This document shows, piece after piece, positions 12,191 through 23,558 of a stretch of 64,000 nt of DNA. The notes under the pieces were generated by a model that saw nothing but the letters and a program-made list of their open reading frames with translations, was not told the DNA's origin and ran no database searches. Positions within the stretch are counted from its first letter, which is position 1; the number at the start of each line of letters is the position of its first letter. The position numbers were made by a program, and so were the translations under genes. Origin of the DNA: Gaeumannomyces sp. JS-464 (Eukaryota; Ascomycota; Sordariomycetes; Magnaporthales; Magnaporthaceae); contig NGZR01000001.1 of assembly GCA_002197995.1 (NCBI GenBank), positions 3,968,001 through 4,032,000 of the forward strand, written 5' to 3'.

Positions 12191-13859
12191 CTACTTGCAC
12201 CGCTTCTCCACAATGCCGGGCCCGTTCTCCTCGTACTCCTTGCGCGAGATCCACATCTGGTGGAAGGTGCCCAGGCTGGCGAGGATGCTGCCGCCGATCC
12301 AGGCGCCGAAGCGGCGCTCGCTCGTGAGGCCGGCGGCGTGCAGCTTGACGCGCGCCGACGGGTACATGGCCGTCAGCTCGGCGTTGAGCCGGTCATTGAA
12401 GCCGTTGAAGAGCGTCGTGCTGCCCGTCACCACCACGTTGCCCAGCAGCGCGCCCCGCATGTCCCCGTCGACGCCGTTGAGCGACGCCCGGATCAGGTCC
12501 GGGATCGTCATCGGCTTGGCGCCGCCCGCCGCCCGCTGCTGGTCCTCGGTGCCGGCGCGGCGCCCGGCGTGACGCCCGCGGCTGCGGCTGCGGCGGTTGC
12601 GGACGCCGAGGCCCGTAGGCGGCCGACTCGTCCCACATGCCCTCGGTGACCTTGTAGCGCTGCTCGCGCCACATCTGGTTGGAGCCGTCGGGCATCTCAA
12701 AGACGCGGCCCGGCTGGGAGCGCACAAACTCCTCGACGGTCGGGGCGGTCAGCTTCTGGGGGCCGCGCCAGACCTCGACGACCGACTCCTTGAACTCGGT
12801 CATCAGGCGCTCGTCCTCGTAGGCGCGGAACGAGGGCGTGATCTCGAAGGGGAAGGTCCGCAGCCTCGCGTTGGCCTCGGCGCCGGCGTCGACGGGCGTC
12901 TTGTTCTCGACCAGGAAGTGCGGCACCGGCTTGACGCGGGGGTCCTGGGCCTCCCACATGGACCGGACCTGGCCCGACACCCACAGGCCGGCGCCGACGG
13001 GGGAGTGCTGGATGGAGCGCTTAAGAACCATGCCGTCGTGCACCGCCACCACGCTGGCGTTGGCGCCGCCCACGTCCACAACCAGGGCCGTGGCCTTGCC
13101 GGCGGCGAAGGCGGCCAGCGCGGGCGTCTTGGTCAGCCAGAAGGCCGGCACGCCCCAGCCCTCCATGGCGATCTCGATGGCCTTCTCGCGCGCCTTGGTC
13201 GGGTTCCACGGCGCCTCCGTCATCAGCAGCGGGTTCTCGCCCAGGGCCGTCTCCAACATGTCCTCGGTCGACTCTGCCTCTGCCTCGGCGGCGGCGGCAG
13301 TGGCGCCTGCCGCTGCGTCCTCCATGGCGACGTCGCCCTCGCCGTCGGCGGGCTTCTCGCCGTTGCCGTTGGTCGCGGGGGCGTCGGCGGGCTTGGGCTT
13401 GGCGATGACGGGGGTGCGGCCGAGCAGGTGGGCGCGGTCGGGCTGCAGGCGCTTAACCAGCATGTGCTCCCACAGGCGCGGCGCGACGTCCCAGTTCTCG
13501 ACGACGCTGTCGCGGCCCATGTAGTTGCGGACCTCGAAGCCTTCGCGGGGGATCATGATCTCGTCGCCGAAGATGTCGCGGCCGCCGACGTGGCCGTAGA
13601 AGGAGGGCAGGACGGATTTTGGCACATCCTCGCCCGCGAAGCCGGCGCGTGTGCTGCAGTAGCCTGGATCTAGGACGAGGGCCGAGACCTCATCTGTCGT
13701 CGTTATCGTTGTCGTCGTCGTCGTCCGATGGTCAGCGCTGGAACGAGGCCTAGTTTGCGAATGGCGCGCGCAAAGGGGTCAAAGCAGATGCCAATCGCAC
13801 AAACCTCCTCCGTAAATGTCTGTCGGCTGGACAGCCGACGACAATGGCTGTTGTGCCAT
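12191..13859 (-). CDS. Actin-related protein Arp4 (frame broken)
   Basis: Nuclear actin-related protein shared by the NuA4, SWR1 and INO80 chromatin complexes, where it binds nucleosomes and actin. Exon 1 (13859-13805) encodes [18 protein letters not shown]. Its last base joins exon 2 (13693-12191) to complete Asp of [23 protein letters not shown], the phosphate-1 loop of the actin fold. Later segments include [14 protein letters not shown] and the C-terminal [18 protein letters not shown] and [14 protein letters not shown], all typical of Arp4. A low-complexity Ala/Glu-rich insertion of about 70 residues lies before [12 protein letters not shown]. The frame breaks within the Ala-rich stretch near 12610-12613 and 12547-12553. 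Two added bases (or one removed) restore it, giving about 519 residues. Confidence 0.93.
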
Positions 13860-14186
13860 GATTCTGTTCTGGTATTTTGGGGTTTGCGGGATTGGCTTAA
13901 GGATTGATGCTGTGGTTCTTCTGCTAAATTGTTGCTTGGTCTGCTCTCTGCTCTGCTCTGGCGGCTGAACAACCCGCGGTTCCGAGCTACCTAACTTCAG
14001 CGGAGTGGGCGGCGCTCCTCAATCTGGGATTTTCGAGTCGCGTCTGTGGCTTAAACGCGCACTGTGGCGGAAGCTCTCTGACCAAAGCTTGGCGCTTGTG
14101 GCTGGTTACCACGTCGGACAATTATCAGATTATTGAGCTGGAACAAATGCTTGTAGTAAAGAAAACGACGGTAGGTATTGCTACCA
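13860..14186. other. ARP4 promoter / PIG-P 3' flank
   Basis: 327 bases between the PIG-P stop codon and the ARP4 start, both genes on the minus strand. No separate feature was recognised. Confidence 0.5.
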
Positions 14187-15104
14187 TTATGCGCGACCCA
14201 GCGCATCATCGTCGTAGTCGCCGTCCCCGTACCCATACAAAATCTCGCAAACTCCGGCCAGGGGCACGTCCATGACGGCGTCGGTGCCCGTGTTCCAGAT
14301 GGACCTCCAGTCCAGCTCTCCTGGCCCCGGCAGGCCCACCGTGCTTTTTCTCCTCCTGCCAGGCCCTGGCGCCGCTGCCGTGGCTGCGTTCTCTGTCTTT
14401 TCCTGCTGCTGTTTCTTGCTGCTCCTCGACGCCCCCTGTCCCTGTTCAGCCCCTTTATCCTCCGCGCGCGTCCACGACGGCGACCTTGCCGGCGGCGTCG
14501 ACGACGGTCTCGAGCGAGCGCAGCGGCAGCGTCAGCACCTCGAGGTTGTAGCTCGCCAGCGCGACGTAGACGTAGACCAGCGACATGACGATGAAGCTGG
14601 GCACGGCCAGGCTCCACCAGCGGTTCGGGTAGTAGTAGATGCCCAGCGCGTGCAGGAAGGGGCTGGGCAGGTAGCTCCACAGCAGGTACATGAGGAAGGC
14701 GAGCGACGAGAACAGGTACAGCACGAACCCGTAGTACTCGTATGTCGGCACCTGCGGCGTCGCCCCCGGCACCGGGTTCTCGGGCTGCTCGTCGTCGGAC
14801 GCGTCGGGCGTCGTCGGCCGCGACGGCCGCAGCAGCGACGTCAGCGACGGCGAGGGGGCAGCGGCGTCGGCGGCCGGCCGTAGAAGGGCGGCGCGAAGTT
14901 GTGCTGGAACGGCGGCGGGGGCCGCGGCGCCTCGTCGTCGGCGTCCTCGTCGTCATTGTCGGCGTCGTCGTCTCCCGAGCCGTCGCCGCCGTCGCTGGTC
15001 TCGGCCTCGGTGGACGAGTAGGGGAAGTTCACCTCATCCTCGTCCGACTGGCCGCCTAGCTGGGTAGGGTACTGGTCCTCGTCTTCTTCCGAGCTCGTTT
15101 TCAT
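14187..15104 (-). CDS. PIG-P/GPI19 subunit of GPI-GlcNAc transferase (frame broken)
   Basis: Subunit of the ER-membrane complex that transfers GlcNAc to phosphatidylinositol, the first step of GPI-anchor synthesis. The N-terminal ~90 residues are strongly acidic (many Asp/Glu/Ser). The PIG-P domain follows, with two hydrophobic hairpin segments (YGFVLYLFSSLAFLMYLLW and WSLAVPSFIVMSLVYVYVAL) and the family signature LGIYYYPNRWW. A Gln/Lys-rich linker leads to a C-terminal block DAVMDVPLAGVCEILYG and then an Asp-rich end. Two breaks are seen: one missing base in the five-G run at 14854-14858, and a second near 14455-14470 (one extra or two missing bases). Without the second correction a stop at 14455 would remove the C-terminal block. 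A 43-nt intron there is conceivable but shorter than usual. Confidence 0.88.
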
Positions 15105-15465
15105 GTCGCAAGTTGCTGCATGCGCGCTCTGTGCGCCGCGAGTTGTGAAGCTAAATCAAGCTCAGCGTGTCGCAAATCCAAGCTCGAATCCGTGGGGGTG
15201 CTGAAGCTGTGCTTGGCGAATGCGGAGTGGGCCACGCTGTCGGGTCCTAAACCGGCGATTAGACTAACCGATAAGCTTCGCGCCCCTGAAGCCACCCCTG
15301 AATGCTGCAATGGAATCAAAGTTACAGTCTACCGGTTGAAAGGCCATAAATGAATATTAAAATCGCCAATATTTGTCTATGCAACTGCCACCTTTGGCGT
15401 TATTTTGTGTACATGCAGTACTGACTTTGCCATCGATCATACCCCTCTCCTTACGCCCTTCCTTC
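15105..15465. other. PIG-P promoter / VPS8 3' flank
   Basis: 361 bases between the VPS8 stop and the PIG-P start, both on the minus strand. No additional feature is visible. Confidence 0.5.
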
Positions 15466-18400
15466 CTAGCCATCAATGGGACACCGATATCGCCTGAATC
15501 CGCCCCGACTGCCCGCGAACTCATCCTCGGCCCCTCTGCTCCCGCCGGCGTCGTCCTGCAGCGCATCGAGACAGGACTGGTGGTAAATGTGCCGGCAGGC
15601 CAACACCACGAGCGGCCCCAGCGGCTGGTCCTTCTCTCGCCTGCCGCCCCTGCCGGGGCCGAGCACCGCCGCGGCCTTGGTGCCGACCGTGGGGCTGGGC
15701 ATGGCAAACCCTCTCGCCGCCGCGGAACCGTCGCTGGCTTCGTCCTGGTACGCCGCCGCAGCCTCGGCGCCGCCCTCGGGCTCGTCGCGGACTTGGAACT
15801 CCCCGCGTGGCCGTGCCGGCTCCGCAGCTTTGCCTTTGCCCTTCCCGCTGCCTGCCGCGGCCCCGTCGGCAGCACGATCGGTGTTGAAGTACGCATAGCT
15901 GCCGCCGGTGCTGGCGCCGCCGCCGCCACCGTCAACGTCTCCCATCCTAGCACCGACTCCGCTGCTGTCGCCATCAGCAACTGCCGCTCCAGCCGCGATG
16001 GCGAGCGCCTTTCGCTTCAGAGCCCGCCTGATCGCTTCTCTCTCCTCGCGCTCCTCCCAGGCCTCGAGGACGCTGGAACCCGCCACGCCCGGCCCCGTGA
16101 CCCGTCGCCCGCACGCCTCGCAAGTCGAGCCGCGGGGCCTCCAGCCGCGCTGCCGGAGCGCCACGGCGTGCGAGACGCTTGAGAACAGGCTGCGCTCCAG
16201 CAGACGGCCCGACAGCCGTAGGATGGATTCCTCGTACGCGTAGGCGGAGAAGATGGAGGCCAGCACGCCGCGCAGCTCCGCCAGGCTCGGCGAGGTCGCG
16301 GCAGCCTGCGTCAGGAAGGCACGGAGAATGCGCAGGAACGAGAGGTTGTTCCCGGGCGCGGTCGAGGGTCTTCTGGTGCTGTTGCTCATCGTTGCAGCGG
16401 CGCTTGGGGCCCCGGGCTGGGAAGGGTTGGGGCCGCCAACGCCTGCTGCAGGCGTCGACGTCGCGGTAAGTAGTGCCGTGAACGTGTGCTGGACAAGTGA
16501 GCGGAGAAATCCGACGAGCTTCTCTGTGTCCAATGCCTGACGCCCAGCCTCGCTATCTTGGTCGCTTCCCCCGCCACTTTGGGTAGAGTGAGCAGTGTCG
16601 GGCACGAGGGAAGATATTGATTGCGTCATCTGCACCGAGACGTTTACCAGACTCAGCCATATGGATTCCTCTGGTGAGAGTTCGTCGGTCGCCGCCTTTT
16701 GCTTGCCCCGTGCCGCCACCTTTGTCTGCCCCTGACAGAGCCAGATGCCGACGTAGACGTATTTCCTCACAGCATCCATAAGCCCATCGGCAGGCTCGTG
16801 CAGGTCGCTCGCCGACGCATGGTCGCCGTTGGGGGCGCTGGCCTGATCCGTCGGGGAAGACGCAGCTCCAGAAAGCAAGCCACGCAGAGCCGACTCCAGT
16901 GTGTGCAGGTGTTTGATCAGGCGCTCCATGGCCTGAGGGATCTGCCCCTCGCGAGCCATCAGCACGATGGCTGCGTCGATGACCCCCATCTCCTCCATCG
17001 TGGGCAGCAAGGCCTCCAGCCGGAGATTGGTCGACTGCACTAGCCCTACGTAGTCGGAGACGTGAGCAGGCTCGAATTGGCACATCAACCGAACGTACTG
17101 CTCGATCAGGTCCCTGTCCGCCGCCGCGCCACCACCTCCTTGTCTGACCATTTCCTCGACAGGCAACGTCTCTTGACCACCTCCACGATCAGACTGCTGC
17201 CTCCCGGGCTCCAGTATCGTTCTCAAATAAGCGTGCTGCAGCCCCGGCTCGTCTTCCACGGATGCCAGGAGGTGTCGGTGCAGCTCTGGCGCGCCCGCCT
17301 CCACTGTCGAGGCTGCGCGTCCCGGGTCCAGCTCTACCAGATCCCGTGCGTGCTCCTTCACGACCTCGTGCACATCTTGGAGCTGTCGTTTCGTGAGGCG
17401 CCCTGCAGCGCCAACATGAGAGCGTAGGCACTCGGAGATGCACTCAAAGACCTCGTCTCTGTCCGACGGGTCTTCAAAGTACGTCCTGATCAACCGTCCG
17501 TACTGTTGGTCCGTTCTGTAGATGCGTTTGAGCACGCGGTAGAAGCCTGCCTTCTTAAGAAGCGGAATGAGAGATGGAAGGTCGGGTGGGTGGTATACCG
17601 AGAGCAGATACTCGGCACTAAGCTGCGCGTCATCAGCCAGGTCCTCTCCAGGGTAGTTGCAGAGCCCTGTCAGGACGTTTGTGAGCGTCGAGCCAGGAAG
17701 CAGGAGGTACTGCGGGTATTTGGGAAGGTTGCGGGAGATGAACATGTCAAGGTATATCGTGTCTTCAGGACAAAAGTCGGCGGAGTTCATGATTTCTGTG
17801 AGGATCGAGACAATGTATTGCCGGTCGACTGTGGATCCGAATACCTGCTCTTCAGCCAGGTCCTTGCCGGCGCTTCCGTTCAGCGTCTTGTCTGGCGAGT
17901 CGTTCAGGAAGGAGTCCTCGAAGGCCTCGTTCAGGCAGCTGAGAAAATCAGGCGCATTGTACTTGAGGATCATGCGCAGGTATGGAAAGGGCGGCTCATG
18001 CGGCAGGTCTGGTCTCGTTATAAAACGTTGCGTGCTCCCTTTCGGCCAGGTGATGCTCTTGCCGGAAAAGAGAAACCAGTATATCTCCGCCTTGGCCTGC
18101 TGGGCAACCGAGTCTGGCATTGGTTCCTCGGTTGGATAGACACGCCCCGTGAGGGCGTATGAAAGGTAGGGAAACACCTTGAGCGCGTTCACCCCATAAA
18201 CCTCCTCCATGGGCTCGCCCGACGGCGCATACTCTCCATTCTTCATCAGCGGAAGGAGCAGCGCCAGAAGATCGGTGAGCGGAGTGATGAAGTCAAACAT
18301 GGCCTGGTTCCAGACGTATATCAGGGCATCGTATAGGTTATGCTGCTTGCACAGCAGAGTGACCTGGTCCAGGTCTAGGGTAGTCGTGTCCATGTGGCAA

Positions 18401-20754
18401 AGCACCTCCTCGAGTCGGCTCTCAAGCCCCTGGCTCACAAAATGCGTCACCATGGCCTTGACGACCGCAGGCGGGACGAACCGGATGGACTTGTCCAGGA
18501 TACAGGGCTCCAATGTTTCGAGAAAGATGCCTTCGACATCGACGTCTTGGTACCACTCGTACATGTCGTCAAACAGAAAATCAGTGTCCCCAACGCTCTG
18601 ACAGGCGACGAAACATGTCTTGGCGAGCTCGCGAAGGTGGTGGTTGCTGGCCGCGGCCGCGTTCATTTTGCGTTGGCCAAATGCGTACTTTAGAGATGCA
18701 GAAATAATCTCCATCAGTTTCTCCTGGACCATGTCGTGCCGTAGCTCCGCGTCGTCCCGGCAGGCCTATCGTGAGCTTGTCCGAGTCGCCAGTGTAGTAT
18801 GATGTGGCAGCTGGATGGCAGCGATGTAGTCTCCATGCTCCATCAGTGCGATGAGCCGGTCCGCCCAGTTGGACAGGGCGCCGATGGAAACGTCATTGAA
18901 CCCAAAGAGGAAGATGCGTCCCTTGTACGCCTTGAAGCTCATCGAGAAGCAGTCGGCAACGACACCATGCATAGTCGTGTCCTCCTCGTCGTGTTGCTCC
19001 ACGAGCGGGTACAGCTGTTTAGAGAACAAGTCTGCGTGATAGATGTGTTTGTTGAGCAGGTCGAACGCGTCCGTCATGCGCATAGTCTGGTCTTCAAGCA
19101 CAATGAGGCGCTGCGTGATAGTCAAGACAGTGAGGACGGACCGGCTGAGCCACTGGACAGCAACGATGGCCTCTTCGCACTTCCATCTGCTCCGTGCCCT
19201 GAAGCTGAGACTAGGGGGCTTGTCTTTGGTCTCGGACGGGATCTCGTCCACATCCAAGACGGTCAAGACGTTGGACCAGCAGTACACCAACTTGACCTTG
19301 GACGTCTGGCTGCCTGTCTTGGGGTCGGGCACCTTGAGCTTGACGGCGGGGAACCATGCTAGACAGCCGCTCATGGCGCTGTGGGGCGCCACCTCCTTGG
19401 GCTGGGAAGACTTGTGCTGGGTCTGCGCGACGGGCGTTGTGGAGACGATGACCAGGAGGTAAGGAGTCAGCATAGCCGTCAAGCCCATCGAGTCGGTGGC
19501 GCGGTCGATGTTGGCGAGTGGGAGAGGCGCAAAGGCCAGGACCGTGCTGGGCTTGAGCGGCTTCCCGGGGGCGGCTTCGACCCCGGGTATCGGCCCAGGA
19601 TCCGGGAGGTCTTGACGGTGCGGCCCAGGGGCCCCGTGCCCCTGGTTGCCAGGTGCGCAAAGGCCATGCCCCTGTCGTCCGAGGACACGAGTGCCGTGTG
19701 CCTTGTGCCCAAAAAGCCGAGATGGGTGATGGAGACGTTGGGCACGTGCCCATCCGCGGTGTGGTTCTGCAGCTGCGCGGGGGTCAGGGGTGGGATATGG
19801 AGAAAGGGCCTGGACGCCCGGGACGTGTCCCAGGTGAAAATGGTGCCATCTGCGTGGCCGCCGCCGATGGTGGTGTGATCTGCGGACACGGCGATGGAGG
19901 TGATGGCGCCCGACTCAACGGCTTTGGTGCCAGGTCCGATGATCATCTTGAGGTTCTGGTTGTAATCAAACATTAATATTATGCCCTTGGACGTGCCCAG
20001 GACGATAGACGCCGACACGGCGATGCAAGTCGGCACGCCAAAGTTCCTCTTGCCAGCCTCGGAGAAGGCCTGCCCGGTCAATTTCCTGAGTTTGGTCCAG
20101 CGCACGACCTCCCAGGGCGGCGACGAGACCTCGGTCTCGGTTTGGTCCAACATGAACTGGCTGCTCAGGGAGGCGTTGCGACTGTGAGGCGAGAGGAAGC
20201 CGGGCGACGTGGGGCGTGGGGTGAGGCCGTTGGGGGAGGCGATGCGGGACTGGAATCGACGGTCGAAGGGCCTGAAGGAAGGGCTTGGGCTGCAAGCGCC
20301 GGCCTCGAGGCTGCGGAGCGGAGGACGCTACTAGTAGGAGATGACAAGACGGATCCCTGTTCCCGGCACGAGCATGGCGCGGCTGGTCAGCGAGGCCAGG
20401 AAAACCTACCATGTCACGCATGGTGGGAGTCGCGCCCCAACATACCTGAACGGATGGCGAGACACCGGGGACCGAGAGGAGGGAGTCGACAGGGCTGCCG
20501 ACTCTTCTGGGAAGGCCGTCGGCTGACCCATCATCGGACGGAGTCTCGTGCTGGGCCTCGAGCAGGGCGTGGTATCGATGGGCGGCGGCGCCATTGCCCA
20601 GGGGGGTAGGGGGCAGCTCGTGTCTGGCCTGCTCCCTCTCCTCGGCGAACAGCTCGGCAAGGTGGTCGCCCTCGCCGGCGTCCTTCACCGTCTCCTCGTC
20701 GCTGGAGCTGCCATCGGCGGCAGGGCTCCGTTCGGGCTCGGACTGGTCGGCCAT
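15466..20754 (-). CDS. Vps8, CORVET tethering subunit (frame broken)
   Basis: CORVET-specific subunit that tethers early endosomes through Rab5/Vps21. Exon 1 (20754-20446) and exon 2 (20327-15466) are separated by a 118-nt intron. The product is about 1720 residues. The N-terminal third is WD40-like (CIAVSASIVLGTSKGIILMF, AITSIAVSADHTTIGGG). The middle is an alpha-solenoid (WADRLIALMEHGDYIAAIQL, then SASLKYAFGQRK and the long helical region to about 16900). A C-terminal RING-H2 starts at CEACGRRV, continues with LACRHIYHQSCL and ends CPIDG, the family's usual terminus. Frame breaks occur near 19580-19584 (missing base in a G run), about 18805 (missing base) and 18756-18759 (one extra base). 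The final 3.27 kb is uninterrupted. Confidence 0.92.
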
Positions 20755-21355
20755 TGCGGAGCCGGTTCCATGTCGCGGCGGCCACCTCAGCTAGGTAGCC
20801 GCGGGCAATAACAGCAGGACCAGGGCTTATCGTTGCGCTGCGGGCGCGCGCATGGTCGGGAGCTATCGGCAGTCTGGCAGCGCTGGATTGGGGCGACAAT
20901 TTCAGCTGTTCGTGCGTGGATGCCGCTCGATCCGTTGTGTCTGTCTCTGGGCTTGGCTCGCGAGTCGCACGGCCGGGGGGGACTGGCTGGTTGGTATCGC
21001 GCACACAGAGCGAGGCTGCCGAGGCGGGCGGGCAGGCAAGCAACCTCCAGCTGAGCCGCACGCGCTGGGTGTGGATTTGCGGCCAATCCCAACGATTACG
21101 CAGGCCGACTCTGCAGGGGACCCACCCCCTGTGCCGCAGCTCCTCCACGCCAACCTCGCCGTCAACCGACGCGCAGCTCCAACTGGCGCACCAGTAGCTC
21201 ATGAAACCCATCAATATGTTCGATTGGAAGCCAACAACTGTGCCGGCTCATTATTGCGCTGCGTCATAAGGGCCGGCCCACCACTACATCTTGCGCATAA
21301 TCCCTCGAAGCAGAATCGTCTCCTCTACAGCCACAATCACAGCGACGTCGACATC
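20755..21355. promoter_or_regulatory. Divergent promoter region of VPS8 (-) and GPALPP gene (+)
   Basis: 601 bases between two divergent starts. The plus-strand frame of the GPALPP gene stays open through much of it, but that part has no domain, and the GPALPP motif sits immediately after the ATG at 21356. I therefore treat this part as noncoding. Confidence 0.5.
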
Positions 21356-22648
21356 ATGTCGTCAATAGGTCCCCAGCTGCCGCCCCACCTCTCAAAGCGG
21401 AAGCGCGACGACCATGACGCCGCCGCCGACGCGACCGGTCCTCAACCACCCCCTCCCAAGACGGCCCGTCGCGTGAGCGCCACAAACGACGACGAGATTG
21501 CTCTCGACTGGGGGGACGACGATTCCGACGACGACACCGGCCCCGCCGCCCCGCCGCCAAAAACGGCCGCTCCTCCCACGACAGCGGCGCGCCCAAATGC
21601 GCCCCCCGGGCCACGCCGCCCCTCGCCGACACCGGCGCCCAGGGCCGCGATAGGCCTCAACATGCCGCCACCTCGGGCGTCCACCAACGATGACGAGATC
21701 GAGCTGGATGACGACAATGGCTCCGACGACGACGACAGCACAGGCCCCGCGGCGCAGCCATCCCGACGACCACCACCCGCCGCCGCACCAAGACTCGTCA
21801 TGGGGCCGGCACCACCGCCGGCGGACCTGTCAGAGCGGCCATCAGAAGACCCAGCATCCGACTCGGACGACGGCTACGGCCCCCGCCAAGGCCCGGCATC
21901 GAAAGACCAGGACGGCTCAGACGACGACGACTACGGCCCAGCCCCAGCCGATAGCAAAGCCGCCTGGCGCAACCAGGAGCGCCACGTCAGCCAAGCCCAC
22001 ACACAGGCCGCCGCCCTCGCCGCCACCGCCGCGGCGGCGGCCGCCCACCGCGCCCGGCGGGAGCACGACCAGGCGGCCGCCAAGTCCAAGCGCGACGAGT
22101 GGATGGTGGTGCCGCCCCCGCCGACGAGCACCAGGGACGCCGACCCGACCAAGATCAAGGCGCGCGGCTTCGCCACCGGCCGCGCCGCCGCAAACGCCTC
22201 GGCCCACCCGAGCTCGGGCGTCGGCAGCCTGTGGGCCGAGACGGCCCTGCAGCGCGCCGAGCGCGTGCTGTCGCGCGCGCCGGTCGACTCCGCCGACAAC
22301 ATCGGCGACGGCGGCGGGCGTGGGAGCGGGGGCCGGCCCGCCGCCAGGCACCGGGGCGAGGACGAGGCCCGCGACAGCGCCATCCGCATGTACACGCAGC
22401 AGACGCGCGGCAAGAGCATGTACGAGGAGCACCAGGCCGCCCTCAAGGAAGGGAAGAAACCCGGCGGCGGCGGCGCTGGCAAAGGCAAGGATGTGCAGAA
22501 AGAAGACGAGGACGACCCGAGCAAGCGCGCCTTCGACCGCGAGAAGGACATGGCCGTCGGCGGGCGCATCACCAATGCGCAGCGCCGGGACCTGATGAAG
22601 CAGGCGGCCGACTTTGGCGGTCGGTTCCAAAAGGGGAAATACTTGTGA
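21356..22648 (+). CDS. GPALPP-motif/DUF3752 nuclear protein
   Basis: Single-exon gene of 430 residues with an intact frame. It opens with MSSIGPQLPPHL, containing the GPALPP-type motif. Further degenerate Gly-Pro motifs occur in acidic contexts (DDSDDDTGPAAPP, DDDDSTGPAA, DDDYGPAP). The second half is the DUF3752 region: KRDEWMVVPPP, a charged helix SMYEEHQAALKEGKKP, then FDREKDMAVGGR and the conserved C-terminus DFGGRFQKGKYL. Human GPALPP1 belongs to the same family, whose molecular role is not settled. The in-frame extension upstream to 20852 lacks conserved features, so the start at 21356 is preferred. Confidence 0.88.
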   Translation: MSSIGPQLPPHLSKRKRDDHDAAADATGPQPPPPKTARRVSATNDDEIALDWGDDDSDDDTGPAAPPPKTAAPPTTAARPNAPPGPRRPSPTPAPRAAIGLNMPPPRASTNDDEIELDDDNGSDDDDSTGPAAQPSRRPPPAAAPRLVMGPAPPPADLSERPSEDPASDSDDGYGPRQGPASKDQDGSDDDDYGPAPADSKAAWRNQERHVSQAHTQAAALAATAAAAAAHRARREHDQAAAKSKRDEWMVVPPPPTSTRDADPTKIKARGFATGRAAANASAHPSSGVGSLWAETALQRAERVLSRAPVDSADNIGDGGGRGSGGRPAARHRGEDEARDSAIRMYTQQTRGKSMYEEHQAALKEGKKPGGGGAGKGKDVQKEDEDDPSKRAFDREKDMAVGGRITNAQRRDLMKQAADFGGRFQKGKYL

Positions 22649-23558
22649 GATGGTGGTTTGCATCCTTCACCATCCCTTGTCGGTTTTCTTTCGGCCGCGC
22701 TAGGTCGGTCTTCTTTCCATACATGTGCCAATATCATAGACTCGCCCCTGTCCCGGGAGACAACGGCTCCGCTGCCATCAACAGCATATCTGAATCATCC
22801 ATTTATTGGGATATTTGTTTAATTATCACTAGCAATCTCTCCAAACGCATCACTTTCTTGCCTCCTGAACTCCATGCATATTCTCTCCTTTCCTGCGGAC
22901 CTGCAAAACATGGGAATAACGAAACACGCAGAATAAACCAAGTACAAGCGCTAAAGACAGGACGAAGGCAACGTGATAAAATAGGAAATAGATATACAAG
23001 ACTATGCCTCTCTCCCTGCTATGCATCCGGGTAAATCAAGCAAATGTGAGATGGTAGGAAGAAAACGCGCCGACTATATGATAGGTGAGGTTGAGGCACT
23101 GCGGAAGTTGCCTGGGTCTTGACTCGGGGGCATGAAAAACGTAAAGTAACCTTCATTCCACAGGGACGGATGGACGAAAATGGTTGGAAAGTCTGATGGT
23201 TGGTATGTAGGTAGAGGTACTGCGAACAACATCCCCAAACCCAGCAGGTCCTCGAAGTATCTCCGATGCTAGAAACACTGGTGCGTGGATCGAGGGATAA
23301 GGTGAGAGTGTGTTGAGAAAGACAATTCAACGCAGTTGTCCGGTCTCGGTGCGAGTATCGTGGCTTGTGGAATCCAGTGATGAGGACAGGACCATAAAAA
23401 TAGACATTTGGCCGCTTATGAGCAAATAGGTTCTTTAATTTTCCCGGTGTCGTTTCCTCAGGGTATTAGGCAGCAGTTGAAACGTTCGTGGTGAAGGATT
23501 TCGGATTCAAAAAATAAAGATGCGCAGTAGTTATAATTCAATCATCCCGCCAGCCTTT
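22649..23558. other. Convergent 3' flank of GPALPP and RING genes
   Basis: 910 bases between two convergent stops. AT-richer than the flanking coding sequence, with no recognised gene. Confidence 0.55.

Noticed and set aside
12597..13673. 358-codon plus-strand open frame opposite ARP4
   Set aside because: It is the exact antisense of a well-supported Arp4 exon. Its open state follows from GC-rich codon use and it contains no domain.
20852..21355. In-frame 168-codon N-terminal extension of the GPALPP protein
   Set aside because: It has no conserved features and lies in the divergent promoter. The GPALPP motif sits right after the downstream ATG, where the family normally starts.
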